Of a DNA stretch of 64,000 nt, positions 17,788 to 27,156 are shown in pieces. Numbering within the stretch: the first letter of the stretch is position 1; each line of letters begins with the position of its first letter. The stretch lies in assembly GCA_937870855.1 (NCBI GenBank), contig CALMWT010000125.1, positions 16,970-80,969 on the forward strand, written 5' to 3'. Position numbers and translations under genes: made by a program. The notes under the pieces were generated by a model. The model made no database searches. It saw only the letters and a program-made list of their open reading frames with translations, and was not told the origin of the DNA. This stretch comes from an uncultured Taibaiella sp. GTDB lineage: Bacteria > Bacteroidota > Bacteroidia > Chitinophagales > Chitinophagaceae.

Positions 17788-18275
17788 TGTTTCTCTTTTA
17801 CATCTGCATCAAAACCAATCGAGATGGCATCTTCTTGTGCGTTGGAATAAACAAGCACATTTTTTTGCTGATGTCCCAACCGGTTAGCGCTGTTAAACTC
17901 TACAACTATTTCTCCGCTTTCTCCCGGTGCAATTGGTTTTTTAGGATAAGATGGAACGGTGCAACCGCAAGATGCAACCGCATTGGAAATGACCAGCGGA
18001 TGGTCGCCCGTATTTTTAAACTTATACGCGTGGCGTACTACTTCGCCGTCGGTTATGGTTCCGAAACTATGCTTGGTGTCTTCAAACGCAATGGTTGTTT
18101 TAGGAATATTTGCAGCAGCTTTGTTTTCCGTTGCATGATCGTGATGATGTTGCTCTTCACCTTCCCATTTATTGATCAAAGCGGTTTTGCTTACACCGCT
18201 TAATTCCACCAATGCGATCACAAAGACAGAAAGCGTAAGTACAGTGAGTAAAACGGTTTTTAGTTGTTGGTTCAT
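17784..18275 (-). CDS. DUF1573 periplasmic protein
   Basis: 163 residues. An N-terminal membrane helix (8-25) acts as signal or anchor, followed by a His-rich stretch (HHHDH, about 43-47) and a DUF1573 Ig-like domain with the typical HSFGTI, FKNTGDHPLVISN and SCGCTVPSYPKKPIAPGESG. The CGC motif is conserved in the family, but its function is not known. It heads the unit with the prenyltransferase and dapB. Confidence 0.85.
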   Translation of the reverse strand: MNQQLKTVLLTVLTLSVFVIALVELSGVSKTALINKWEGEEQHHHDHATENKAAANIPKTTIAFEDTKHSFGTITDGEVVRHAYKFKNTGDHPLVISNAVASCGCTVPSYPKKPIAPGESGEIVVEFNSANRLGHQQKNVLVYSNAQEDAISIGFDADVKEKQ

Positions 18276-18337
18276 TTAGTTGTTAGTTGTTGGTTGATAG
18301 TTGTCGGAAATTTTACCGTTAGAAATTGTCGGTTGAT
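18265..18337. repeat. Degenerate TTGTTAGTTG-type simple repeat
   Basis: The stretch repeats TTAGTTG, TTGGTTGATAG and GTTGTCGG variants. It lies downstream of the restriction gene and marks one edge of the restriction-modification cassette. Confidence 0.55.
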
Positions 18338-18343
18338 AAATTA

Positions 18344-18454
18344 TTATGGGAGAGCTATTGCTGAATTAAAACGTACGAGTTTATCCCAGTCAATTGCCCC
18401 ATTATCCATGCAAAAATTGTCTGCGAATTCTTTTGTAAACTTATTTATCATCAT
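18344..18454 (-). CDS. Possible small protein overlapping the end of the restriction gene
   Basis: A 36-residue frame begins with ATGATG inside the last codons of the restriction endonuclease gene and runs to a TAA at 18344. Its start is placed as in coupled genes of Bacteroidota, and the peptide (MMINKFTKEFADNF..., ending IALP) has sensible composition. I do not recognise it. Chance is a real alternative for such a short frame. Confidence 0.3.
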   Translation of the reverse strand: MMINKFTKEFADNFCMDNGAIDWDKLVRFNSAIALP

Positions 18455-19061
18455 TGTGTTCTTTTGCCTGATGACCTAAAGGGTCAATGATTTTCGTATA
18501 TAGCTCTGTGTCTCCTGAAATAAATTCCCAGAATTTTTGACCTGCGTATTTAAAGTAATCCCCTCTGTCTGTTTTATTGACTCTTCCATAGCAACAACCA
18601 TTTATTGCCACGATATTTAATTGAGAATTACTTGTGCGAAGAATTCTTTTTGCAGTCTTAAAATCTGATATTAATCCGGCAACTTGTCGGCTGTTACCCC
18701 AGTTAGGGCCTGATTTAATCGTGATAATGTAACGAATATTTTCTCTGTCAAATTCCAAATCAATTCCAGGAATACCAGACTTCCTTCCATCATAAACTAT
18801 CTTGTTTATAAATATTGCAAGTCCCTCAAGCCAGTCTCCAAAAATTGTTTCTTCCTGCGAAGAAATAAAGGCATCTGTAAAACCTTTGATAATATCTTGA
18901 GCTGTAAGAATGTATTTTGCTTTGTAGAGGTAAGGATTCTTTTTACTTAAAACTTTTTTAAGTTTTAAGTCATTTAAAGCGGCTATTCTTTTTTCGTGAA
19001 AAGTGCTAATATTCTTCTCGACGTAGTGTGTAACCTCGTCAAGATTTAATTTTTTACTCAT
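18441..19061 (-). CDS. Type II restriction endonuclease, PmeII-like family
   Basis: 206 residues. The N-terminal half (KKNPYLYKAKYI, SSQEETIFGDWLEGLAIFI) resembles the PmeII-type restriction family. The putative PD-(D/E)xK core is GIDLEFDRENIRYIITIKSG (about 118-137), with Asp120 and the Lys of IKS as likely metal and catalytic residues. It should cut the site protected by the adjacent methyltransferase; the recognition sequence is unknown. Its start overlaps the small gene upstream by eight bases. It is AT-rich like the other two genes of the cassette, consistent with acquisition as a unit. Confidence 0.72.
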   Translation of the reverse strand: MSKKLNLDEVTHYVEKNISTFHEKRIAALNDLKLKKVLSKKNPYLYKAKYILTAQDIIKGFTDAFISSQEETIFGDWLEGLAIFINKIVYDGRKSGIPGIDLEFDRENIRYIITIKSGPNWGNSRQVAGLISDFKTAKRILRTSNSQLNIVAINGCCYGRVNKTDRGDYFKYAGQKFWEFISGDTELYTKIIDPLGHQAKEHNDDK

Positions 19062-19278
19062 TATCTAATACAATTTCATTTGCCTCGTTATACACCATTT
19101 CCATTTCTCCAATACTAAATTTCATTTCTTTTCTTTCATTTTCCTGCGATTCGTCAGAAGGATTTCCTATAAAAAATTCCGCAAAACGCCTTGCATCCGT
19201 TTCATTACTGGCAACGACTTCTACAACATAGCTTCTATGAAGAAGTACCTTGAATTTTCCACTTTTTAATTTTTCCAT
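19054..19278 (-). CDS. Small unknown protein inside the restriction-modification cassette
   Basis: 74 residues, acidic in its second half. It lies between methyltransferase and endonuclease, five bases after the former and overlapping the latter by eight, so all three are one operon. There is no helix-turn-helix, so it is not a classical controller (C) protein. The start resembles a small beta-alpha fold (KFKVLLHRSYVVEVVASNETDARRFAEFFIG). A structural or inhibitory partner of the endonuclease is possible, but this is inference. Confidence 0.7.
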   Translation of the reverse strand: MEKLKSGKFKVLLHRSYVVEVVASNETDARRFAEFFIGNPSDESQENERKEMKFSIGEMEMVYNEANEIVLDNE

Positions 19279-19283
19279 TTTTA

Positions 19284-20129
19284 TTAAAAAAGGTATGTTT
19301 CTGTAGACGCTAATTGATTTTTTACCAACTTAAAATATTCTGGCTTTATCTCTATCCCTATTGAATGGCGTTTCATCCTGTTGGCTACAGTAAGTGTTGT
19401 ACCAGAACCCATAAAGGGGTCGAGAACAGTATCATTTTCTTTGGTAAACAATTTTATAAACCATTCTGGTAATTCTTCAGGAAAAGCCGCGCTGTGATTT
19501 TTATTGCTACATTCAGTAGCCAAGTGTAAAACATTAGTAGGATAAGCTTTTTCTCTGCTCACCCAGTTGGAAATATTCTTACCAAAACCACTACCAACTT
19601 TTGAATTGTCTCTGATTTTATCAGTGTCAGAAAGATTTTTCAATCTTGTTTTAGCCCAATTACCCATAGGCACCATTACTTCTTCCTGATACATGAAAAA
19701 CTTCCTATCCTTATTAAATTGCAACAACCTTTCCCATGCATCTCGAAAACGATTAGACCATTTACCGGGGTAGCAATTTTTTTTATGCCAGATAAATTCT
19801 TCCGTCCATAACCAACCTTGTTTGCGCATTTCAATAATCAACTCCATCACATAGGTACTTCGTTCCCCATTCACCACTTTTTCTTTTATGTTCAATACAA
19901 ATGTTCCGGTAGGTTTTAAAACTCTCAGTAGTTGCTCTGATATTGGTAAAAACCAGTCAACATATTTGTCGGGATGAATACCGCCGTATGTTTCTTTACG
20001 TTGGTCGGCATAAGGTGGTGAGGTAATAATTAAATCAATGGAATTATCAGGAAGCTTAATTAATTCTTCTCTACAATCGCCCAAATACAATCCTCTTGTT
20101 ATCTCCATTTCTAATCGTTGTTTACTCAA
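19284..20129 (-). CDS. Type II DNA methyltransferase, beta-class (SPPY)
   Basis: 281 residues. The catalytic motif IV TSPPY is at 36-40, before the SAM-binding motif I DPFMGSGTT near 237-245, the beta-class order. TSPPY is most common in N4-cytosine methyltransferases, though N6-adenine activity cannot be excluded. It protects host DNA from the adjacent endonuclease. An alternative start is the internal Met8. It is first in the operon, 58 bases downstream of an 8-bp tandem repeat. Confidence 0.88.
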   Translation of the reverse strand: MSKQRLEMEITRGLYLGDCREELIKLPDNSIDLIITSPPYADQRKETYGGIHPDKYVDWFLPISEQLLRVLKPTGTFVLNIKEKVVNGERSTYVMELIIEMRKQGWLWTEEFIWHKKNCYPGKWSNRFRDAWERLLQFNKDRKFFMYQEEVMVPMGNWAKTRLKNLSDTDKIRDNSKVGSGFGKNISNWVSREKAYPTNVLHLATECSNKNHSAAFPEELPEWFIKLFTKENDTVLDPFMGSGTTLTVANRMKRHSIGIEIKPEYFKLVKNQLASTETYLF

Positions 20130-20186
20130 ATTTATAATCTTATTTATTTGGACGCATGTATGTGTTGATAATCTGTTGATAGTATC

Positions 20187-20274
20187 ATCACATTACCCCA
20201 TCATCAAATCACCACATTATCAAATTATCAAATTACCAAATTATCAAATTACCACATCATCAAATTACCAAATC
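20187..20274. repeat. 8-bp tandem repeat, 11 copies
   Basis: Eleven uninterrupted octamers fit A(T/C)C(A/C)(A/C)AT(T/C), most often ATCAAATT or ACCAAATT. The array ends in the stop codon of pepT and lies just upstream of the restriction-modification operon, so it may vary in length and influence its promoter. Confidence 0.85.
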
Positions 20275-21523
20275 AGCTTCTCTCCTCCCACACCTGCGCC
20301 AGATGCACAAGTGTTTCCACAGCTTTTTCCATATCCTGTACACTCACATATTCCTGCTTGCTGTGAATGCCCATTTCGCCGGTAAACAAATTAGGGCAAG
20401 GCAAATCCATGAACGATAAACGCGAACCATCTGTTCCGCCACGCACGCTCATGCGCACAGCATTCATGCCTGCACGTTTGTATGCTTCCTCTGCATAGTC
20501 CATTACCTGCGGATGATGATCGAGTACCTCGCGCATATTGCGATATTGCTCTTTGATGATGAAATCGGTAGTAACGCCAGGAAATTCACGCACCGTTTCT
20601 TCCACTAAACTTCTTAAACGGGCTTCATGTTTTGCCAGCGTGGCAGTTTCAAAATCGCGGATGATGAACTGCACGGTTGCTTCTTCTAAACTTCCCTGAA
20701 TACTTACCGGATGCACAAAACCTTCTTTGCCTTCTGTTGTTTCAGGACACCACTCATTGCGCGGCAGTTTATTGACGAAGGCGGACGCAGCTTTGATAGC
20801 GCTGACCATTTTGTTTTTTGCATAGCCCGGATGCGCGCTGATGCCATGAAAATTTACGGTTACACCATCGGCAGAAAAAGTTTCACCCTCCAGATGTCCA
20901 CGTTCGCCGCCATCTAAAGTATAGCCAAAATGCGCTCCCAGTTTTTGCATATCCACCGCATTCACACCACGACCAATTTCTTCATCGGGTGTAAATAGTA
21001 TGCGAATCTTTCCATGCTTAATTTCAGGATGCCGCACAAGATAATTGGCAAGATCCATAATGATGGCAACCCCTGCTTTATCATCTGCGCCAAGTAAAGT
21101 AGTTCCTGATGCGGTGATAATATCGTCGCCAATTCTTTCTTTCAAATAAGGATGCTCGTTTGTGCTGATAACAACGGTCGGGTCATCGGGCAATACAATA
21201 TCCTTTCCATCCCAACTCATGTGCAGGATAGGTTTTACACCCGTACCGCTGCAATCGGGCGCTGTGTCCACATGCGAGCAATAGCAAAGCACCGGCATAT
21301 CCTTTTCACTCGTTGCGGGAATGGTAGCATATACATAACCATGTTCATCTAATTCAGCATCTGAAATACCTATTGCTTTTAGTTCTTCCACAAGCATTTT
21401 GCTCAGGTCTTTCTGCTTTTCGGTAGAAGGCTGCGACTCTGAATTAGAATCGCTTTGAGTGTCTATTTGCACGTACCGCAGAAAGCGGTCGGCAACGGTA
21501 TGCTGGTAATTCGGTAATGCCAT
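20273..21523 (-). CDS. pepT: Peptidase T (tripeptide aminopeptidase)
   Basis: 416 residues, full length for the M20 dizinc peptidase. Metal-binding regions are visible: CYCSHVDTAPD (about 79-89), LLGADDKAGVA (about 145) and FTPDEEIGRGV (about 181), with HSKQEYVS near the C-terminus. The enzyme removes N-terminal residues from tripeptides in the cytoplasm. The gene appears to be monocistronic; its stop codon is part of the tandem repeat. Confidence 0.95.
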   Translation of the reverse strand: MALPNYQHTVADRFLRYVQIDTQSDSNSESQPSTEKQKDLSKMLVEELKAIGISDAELDEHGYVYATIPATSEKDMPVLCYCSHVDTAPDCSGTGVKPILHMSWDGKDIVLPDDPTVVISTNEHPYLKERIGDDIITASGTTLLGADDKAGVAIIMDLANYLVRHPEIKHGKIRILFTPDEEIGRGVNAVDMQKLGAHFGYTLDGGERGHLEGETFSADGVTVNFHGISAHPGYAKNKMVSAIKAASAFVNKLPRNEWCPETTEGKEGFVHPVSIQGSLEEATVQFIIRDFETATLAKHEARLRSLVEETVREFPGVTTDFIIKEQYRNMREVLDHHPQVMDYAEEAYKRAGMNAVRMSVRGGTDGSRLSFMDLPCPNLFTGEMGIHSKQEYVSVQDMEKAVETLVHLAQVWEERS

Positions 21524-21630
21524 TAGATGATAATTGAGGGTGTAAAAATAGAGGTTCTTAGTTGTTCTTTTTTTTGACAGGTCATATCCATCGGTGAATG
21601 CTTATGTTCTCAAAACATCTCCTACGCCAC

Positions 21631-21679
21631 GGTTCGTGTTCCTCACGAACCGCTATAACATGAATGGTTCGTGAGGAAC
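21631..21679. repeat. Nested GGTTCGTG palindromes (two alternative hairpins)
   Basis: GGTTCGTG and CACGAACC (21631-21651) make an eight-pair hairpin. Bases 21638-21651 also pair over 14 bases with 21666-21679. The two folds exclude each other. The same core palindrome recurs at 63751-63770, so this is an interspersed element. Confidence 0.7.
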
Positions 21680-21775
21680 ATAAACCGGGGCAGTGAGCTT
21701 TATTCTTCTTCTCTATCTATCTTCTTTCATTTAAACACGATAAATGGAGTATTTTATGCGTCTAAAATTGTAAAA

Positions 21776-22252
21776 ATGCAAACTCAAAAAAGGAAGAAAA
21801 AAACTGTAGCATTCTTCGATAGATTCTCTCACAAAGTAACCCAGGTTACAGGGCGGCCTGCCGCGTTTATTACAGCATTCCTTATTATTATTGTCTGGGC
21901 TATATCAGGTCCTTTCTTTGGTTTTTCTGATACATGGCAACTGGTGATCAATACGGGAACAACCATTATTACTTTTCTAATGGTCTTTGTAATTCAGCAA
22001 TCTCAAAATAAAGACACCATAGCCTTGCAGCTTAAGCTGAACGAACTGATAGCATCGAGCGATAAAGCAAGCAACAGGCTTATAGATATTGAAGACCTTA
22101 CCGAAGAAGAACTACAAACGTTGAAAAAGTTTTACGTGTATCTCTCCGATCTTGCAGAAAAAGAACAGGATGTTTTCGCCTCGCATTCTATTGATGAAGC
22201 CAATACCCTACACAATACCAAAAAGAAAAGGAATGCTTCGCGGCATAATTGA
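21776..22252 (+). CDS. Low-affinity iron permease-like small membrane protein
   Basis: 158 residues from the ATG at 21776. Two hydrophobic helices (about 28-48 and 60-77; FITAFLIIIVWAISGPFFGFSDTWQLVIN, TTIITFLMVFVIQQSQNKD) and IALQLKLNELI match the bacterial low-affinity iron permease family named after yeast Fet4. It is much shorter than the yeast protein and its transport activity is unproven. The N-terminus is strongly basic. Confidence 0.75.
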   Translation: MQTQKRKKKTVAFFDRFSHKVTQVTGRPAAFITAFLIIIVWAISGPFFGFSDTWQLVINTGTTIITFLMVFVIQQSQNKDTIALQLKLNELIASSDKASNRLIDIEDLTEEELQTLKKFYVYLSDLAEKEQDVFASHSIDEANTLHNTKKKRNASRHN

Positions 22253-22337
22253 TCATTGTCGAGCGCTATACAGAGTTTGCAACATACACCTCCCCGATAT
22301 TCAACAGCAATGTTGGGTTCTGATTGCTAATTTTGTG

Positions 22338-22724
22338 ATGTTGAGACGTTTGCTATCCATATTGTTTTTGTCTGTTTATCTGATTGCTGCAACAGAGATG
22401 CAACAATTGCTCAAGCTGCCTTTATTAATAGAGCATTACACCGAACACAAACAGCAAAGTAGCCATCTTTCGCTTTGGCAGTTTTTACGCATGCACTACG
22501 CCAATGGTAATGAAAAAGATGCGGATTACGACAAGGATATGAAGCTTCCTTTCAAAACGCATACAGAAACAGTACACCTTCTTTTATTCCTCAGCAGCGT
22601 TTCTCATTTTTCTGTAGCGGAAAGAATTATATACGCCATCCCTCAGAAGTTTGTTATTCATGCTGATGATGTCGTACATGCAGCCTATGCCGCTGCAATA
22701 TGGCAACCTCCGCGCGGTTGTTAG
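22338..22724 (+). CDS. Small unknown protein preceding the metal efflux genes
   Basis: 128 residues from the ATG at 22338. A hydrophobic N-terminus (RLLSILFLSVYLIAATEM) could be a signal peptide. The remainder contains EHYTEHKQQ, WQFLRMHYANGNEKDADYDKDMKLPF and a His-rich HIN-like stretch, and ends in a Trp-rich tail. Proteins of this type precede Czc/Cus operons in Bacteroidota and may sense or bind metal. I know no function. It lies 86 bases before the RND gene on the same strand. Confidence 0.65.
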   Translation: MLRRLLSILFLSVYLIAATEMQQLLKLPLLIEHYTEHKQQSSHLSLWQFLRMHYANGNEKDADYDKDMKLPFKTHTETVHLLLFLSSVSHFSVAERIIYAIPQKFVIHADDVVHAAYAAAIWQPPRGC

Positions 22725-22810
22725 TTTTCCTTTCTTTTATTGAAGCAGGCGCATGTAAGTTTTAGTATGCGATCTGAATATTTTATTTCTAATTTTTGAT
22801 TGGCAATTAT

Positions 22811-25800
22811 ATGCTTAATAAAATTATCGGGTTTTCCGTAAGGAACAAACTCATCATTGGGCTGTTTACCATTGCGCTCATTTGTGTGGGTGTGTATGAG
22901 ACCACAAAACTGCCAATAGACGCAGTGCCGGATATTACCGACAATCAGGTACAGATAATAACGGTTGCACCATCTTACGGCGCTACAGATATTGAAAGGC
23001 TTGTTACTTTCCCTATAGAACAGGAGAACAGCAATATTAAAGGCATTAAAGAAATCAGAAGTTTTTCCCGGTTCGGTCTTTCGCTGGTTACTATTGTTTT
23101 TAATGACTGGACAGACATCTACTGGGCGCGACAGCAAGTAACAGAACGACTACAGCGAATACAATCGCAGATACCAACAAACATTGGCGTGCCTGAAATG
23201 GGACCTATATCAACAGGGCTTGGAGAGATCTATCAATATGTGGTGCGTGCAAAAGAAGGGTACGAAAGCAGGTACGATGAAACAGAATTGCGAACAATAC
23301 AGGATTGGATTGTGCGGCGGCAACTGCTGGGCGTAAAAGGTGTTGCAGAAGTGAGCAGCTTTGGCGGAAAACTGAAGCAATATGAGATAGCCATAAGCAC
23401 AAACAAACTGCAATCGCTTAATGTAACTATTGACGATGTCTTCAACGCTCTGGAGCAAAACAATCAGAATACAGGCGGCGCTTATATCGAGAAAGGGCCA
23501 ACGCTTTTATTTATTCGCAGCGAGGGGTTGATAGGAAACATGAATGACATTGAGAACATTCTTGTAAAAGCCACTTCATCGGGTACGCCCATATTAATAC
23601 GCGATGTAGGAGAAGTGAAAATAGGACATGCCACTCGCTACGGAGCTATGTGTTATAACGACAAAGGTGAAGTATCAGGAGCAATCGTAATGATGCTGAA
23701 AGGTGCTAACAGCAGCGAAGTAATTAAGAATGTAAAAGAGCGAATAGCACAAATTCAAAAAACATTGCCGGAGGGCGTGGTCATCGAACCATTTCTTGAC
23801 AGAACAAAAATGGTAAACAATGCCATCAGTACCGTTGAAAAAAATTTGCTTGAAGGCGCGTTGATCGTGGTGTTTATTCTTGTGTTGTTTCTTGGCAATC
23901 TCCGGGCAGGTTTGCTGGTGGCTTCCGTCATTCCGCTTTCCATGTTGTTTGCCATTATTATGATGAACCTGTTTGGTGTAAGTGGTAATCTCATGAGCCT
24001 GGGCGCACTCGATTTTGGGTTGATAGTAGATGGCGCAGTGATTATTGTAGAAGCTGTGATGCACCAGCTATCGCACAACAAAAAGTTTGCGTCGGTAACA
24101 AAACTATCGCAGCCGCAAATGGACGAAGAAGTAAATGTGTCCGCTTCCAGAATGATGAACAGCGCCGTGTTTGGACAAATCATTATTCTCATTGTGTATT
24201 TACCCATACTCACGCTTCAGGGCATTGAAGGAAAAATGTTTAAGCCAATGGCGCAGACCGTTGCTTTTGCACTCATCGGCGCTTTCCTTTTGTCGCTTAC
24301 TTACATACCCATGATGAGCGCGTTGGCGCTTAGTAAAAAAGTACACCGCAAGGAAAACTTTTCCGACAAAATGATGCGATGGGCAGAGCGTTTACACAAG
24401 AAATATTTGGTGAAGGCTTTGCGCATACCCAAAACAATACTGGCGATTACCGTAGGATTATTTGCATTGTCGTTGGTTACTTTTTCTTTTATGGGTGGAG
24501 AATTTATTCCCGCGCTGGAAGAAGGTGATTTTGCAGTGGATACACGGGTGCTAACCGGCAGTAATCTGAACACAACAATTGAGTACACACAAAAGGCTGC
24601 GCATGTATTGCTCGAAAAATTTCCTGAAGTAGAAAAAGTAGTAACTAAAATAGGAAGCGGTGAAGTGCCTACCGATCCTATGCCTATAGAAGCAAGCGAT
24701 ATGATGGTGATTTTGAAAGACAAAAAAGAATGGACTTCTGCAACATCATTTCCGGAATTGGCGGAGAAAATGAGTGAAGCATTACGTGCAGTGCCCGGTA
24801 TTTCCACCGGCTTTCAATATCCTGTTCAAATGCGTTTTAATGAATTGATGACTGGTGCAAGACAAGATGTAGTGTGCAAAATATTTGGTGAAGACCTCGA
24901 CACGCTGGCGCATTATGCGCATCAGATGGGAAGGATCATTGACAGAGTAGAAGGCGTTAGAGACTTGTACATTGAAACAATAACAGGAATGCCGCAAATT
25001 GTTGTAAAGTACCATCGGAATACTATTGCTCAATATGGTTTGAACATCGAAGACATTAACCGCGTTATCCGCACTGCATTTGCAGGGCAATCTGCCGGAA
25101 AAGTATTTGAAGGAGAAAAACGGTTTGATCTTGTTGTTCGTTTGGATGAAACCTTACGCACAGATGCAACAGACGTTGAAAACTTATTGATTCCTACACC
25201 GTCCGGCAATCAGATTCCTCTGCACCAGCTTGCAAGTATTTCCATACAAAACGGACCCAATCAGATACAGCGTGAAGACGCAAAACGCAGAATTGTAGTA
25301 GGCTTCAATGTGCGTGGCAGAGATGTGCAAAGTATCGTACAGGAAGTGCAGCAGAAAGTAGAAAAACAACTTGGCTTTCCAGCAGGATATTATGTTACTT
25401 ACGGCGGTGCATTTGAAAATCTTAATGAAGCAAAGCAACGTCTGTTAATTGCGGTTCCTGTATCACTGTTACTTATTTTTTTGCTGCTCTATTTCGCGTT
25501 CGGTTCTGTAAAGCACAGTTTACTTATCTATTCTGCAATTCCGCTGTCGGCTATTGGGGGCATTTTCTTTCTTGCATTGCGCGGCATGCCGTTCAGCATT
25601 AGCGCAGGCGTTGGCTTCATCGCTTTGTTTGGTGTCGCCGTGCTTAATGGAATTGTATTGATTGCAGAATTCAATCGTTTGAAAAAATCAGGTATGGAAG
25701 ATTTGGAACAAATAGTATTACAAGGTGCAAGAACACGGCTACGACCGGTGCTGATGACAGCAATGGTTGCTTCGCTTGGCTTTTTGCCGATGGCTTTAAG

Positions 25801-27148
25801 CAATGGAGCAGGGGCGGAAGTGCAACGTCCTCTTGCCACAGTGGTGATTGGCGGATTATTGCTCGCAACCTTACTAACGCTTTTTGTATTGCCGCTGCTC
25901 TATGTTTTGTTTGAGAAGAAAAGCAATAGAAAATCCGGTGCAGGTGTTGCAATGTTGTTAGTGTTTTTATTTGTTCCTTTTATTTCCGGCAGTCAGACCA
26001 TTACGCTTCAACAAGCTATAGACACTGCATTACACAACAACCTTACGCTAAAGAATCAGCAACTTGTTACCGCTTATCGCCAGCAACTTAAACGAACAGC
26101 TTTCGATATGCCGCAGGCAAATGCTACAGCAGAATTTGGACAAATTAACAGCGCTTATACAGACAATCGCATCGGCATTTCTCAATCACTTAGCTTCCCT
26201 ACTGTCTATTCCCGGCAGCGTAAACTGCAACATGAAGAATGGCAAAATGCCGTTTTAACTACGAGACTTACTGAAGCTGAAATCAGAAAGAATACAACGG
26301 AGATTTTCTATCACATTCTTGTATTGCGCGAAAAGCAGAAGCTTCTAAATGCAACGGATAGTTTGTATGCAGAGTTTGTAAGAAGAGCAAAACTTCGCTT
26401 TGAGAAAGGCGCAACTAACATCATTGAAAAAACATCTGCAGAAACACAACGCGGACAAATTCATGTTCAGCTTAGCGCTTTGGAGGCGGAAATAAATGTG
26501 AGCAAATTACTGCTGCAACTTTTGATGAATGGGAGTGTGTCCTACGAACCTTACGCTAAAGATTTGAAAGCGATATACCAAAGCATTTTTGACACAAGCA
26601 TTTTAGCTCATCCCGTGCTGAAAATACAGGAACAGCAACAACGTATAGCAGTTGCTAATCTCAAGCTGGAGCGTGCTAAACTATTACCGGAGTTGGGCGT
26701 TGGTTTTTATAGTCAAACACTGCGAGGCACAGGCGCTGATGATGTTGTTTATGATGCAACGCGCAGATTTAGCGCAGGACAAATAGGCGTTGGTATTCCC
26801 TTGTTTTTTGGTGCACAGCAATCCCGAATATCGGCTGCAAAAATTCAGGTAAACCTTGCAGAAAATAGTTACCTGCTGCGCTCCATGCTACTACAAACGG
26901 AACTGCAAACGGCGCTTATTAAGTATCAAAACAGCAGTGCAATGCTTACTTATCTGGAAAGCACACAACTGCCTAACGCCCGAATTATTACAGAAAATGT
27001 TTGGACTCAGTTTACCGCCGGAGAAATTAATTATCTGGAATGGGTAATGCTGAACAATCAGGCGCTGGAACTTCAGAATGCTTATCTCGATGCGCTCGAT
27101 CGTTACAACAATGATGTTAGCCAACTTATTTATATCACTACAAAATAA
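22811..27148 (+). CDS. Heavy-metal efflux RND pump fused to a TolC-type outer-membrane factor (CzcA-CzcC fusion)
   Basis: 1445 residues. Residues 1-1035 form a complete RND transporter with 12 helices and two large periplasmic loops. Helix 4 carries LGALDFGLIVDGAVIIVE, the acidic pattern of CzcA-type divalent-cation pumps, rather than the CusA form. Residues about 1063-1445 are an outer-membrane efflux (OEP) domain (ITLQQAIDTALHNNLTLKNQQ and coiled-coil helices). The junction (1038-1062) has a basic start, the hydrophobic GVAMLLVFLFVPF and a SGSQ end, resembling an internal signal peptide. Zn, Co, Ni or Cd are likely substrates. It works with the adaptor encoded eight bases downstream. Confidence 0.92.
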   Translation: MLNKIIGFSVRNKLIIGLFTIALICVGVYETTKLPIDAVPDITDNQVQIITVAPSYGATDIERLVTFPIEQENSNIKGIKEIRSFSRFGLSLVTIVFNDWTDIYWARQQVTERLQRIQSQIPTNIGVPEMGPISTGLGEIYQYVVRAKEGYESRYDETELRTIQDWIVRRQLLGVKGVAEVSSFGGKLKQYEIAISTNKLQSLNVTIDDVFNALEQNNQNTGGAYIEKGPTLLFIRSEGLIGNMNDIENILVKATSSGTPILIRDVGEVKIGHATRYGAMCYNDKGEVSGAIVMMLKGANSSEVIKNVKERIAQIQKTLPEGVVIEPFLDRTKMVNNAISTVEKNLLEGALIVVFILVLFLGNLRAGLLVASVIPLSMLFAIIMMNLFGVSGNLMSLGALDFGLIVDGAVIIVEAVMHQLSHNKKFASVTKLSQPQMDEEVNVSASRMMNSAVFGQIIILIVYLPILTLQGIEGKMFKPMAQTVAFALIGAFLLSLTYIPMMSALALSKKVHRKENFSDKMMRWAERLHKKYLVKALRIPKTILAITVGLFALSLVTFSFMGGEFIPALEEGDFAVDTRVLTGSNLNTTIEYTQKAAHVLLEKFPEVEKVVTKIGSGEVPTDPMPIEASDMMVILKDKKEWTSATSFPELAEKMSEALRAVPGISTGFQYPVQMRFNELMTGARQDVVCKIFGEDLDTLAHYAHQMGRIIDRVEGVRDLYIETITGMPQIVVKYHRNTIAQYGLNIEDINRVIRTAFAGQSAGKVFEGEKRFDLVVRLDETLRTDATDVENLLIPTPSGNQIPLHQLASISIQNGPNQIQREDAKRRIVVGFNVRGRDVQSIVQEVQQKVEKQLGFPAGYYVTYGGAFENLNEAKQRLLIAVPVSLLLIFLLLYFAFGSVKHSLLIYSAIPLSAIGGIFFLALRGMPFSISAGVGFIALFGVAVLNGIVLIAEFNRLKKSGMEDLEQIVLQGARTRLRPVLMTAMVASLGFLPMALSNGAGAEVQRPLATVVIGGLLLATLLTLFVLPLLYVLFEKKSNRKSGAGVAMLLVFLFVPFISGSQTITLQQAIDTALHNNLTLKNQQLVTAYRQQLKRTAFDMPQANATAEFGQINSAYTDNRIGISQSLSFPTVYSRQRKLQHEEWQNAVLTTRLTEAEIRKNTTEIFYHILVLREKQKLLNATDSLYAEFVRRAKLRFEKGATNIIEKTSAETQRGQIHVQLSALEAEINVSKLLLQLLMNGSVSYEPYAKDLKAIYQSIFDTSILAHPVLKIQEQQQRIAVANLKLERAKLLPELGVGFYSQTLRGTGADDVVYDATRRFSAGQIGVGIPLFFGAQQSRISAAKIQVNLAENSYLLRSMLLQTELQTALIKYQNSSAMLTYLESTQLPNARIITENVWTQFTAGEINYLEWVMLNNQALELQNAYLDALDRYNNDVSQLIYITTK

Positions 27149-27156
27149 CTCCCTTT

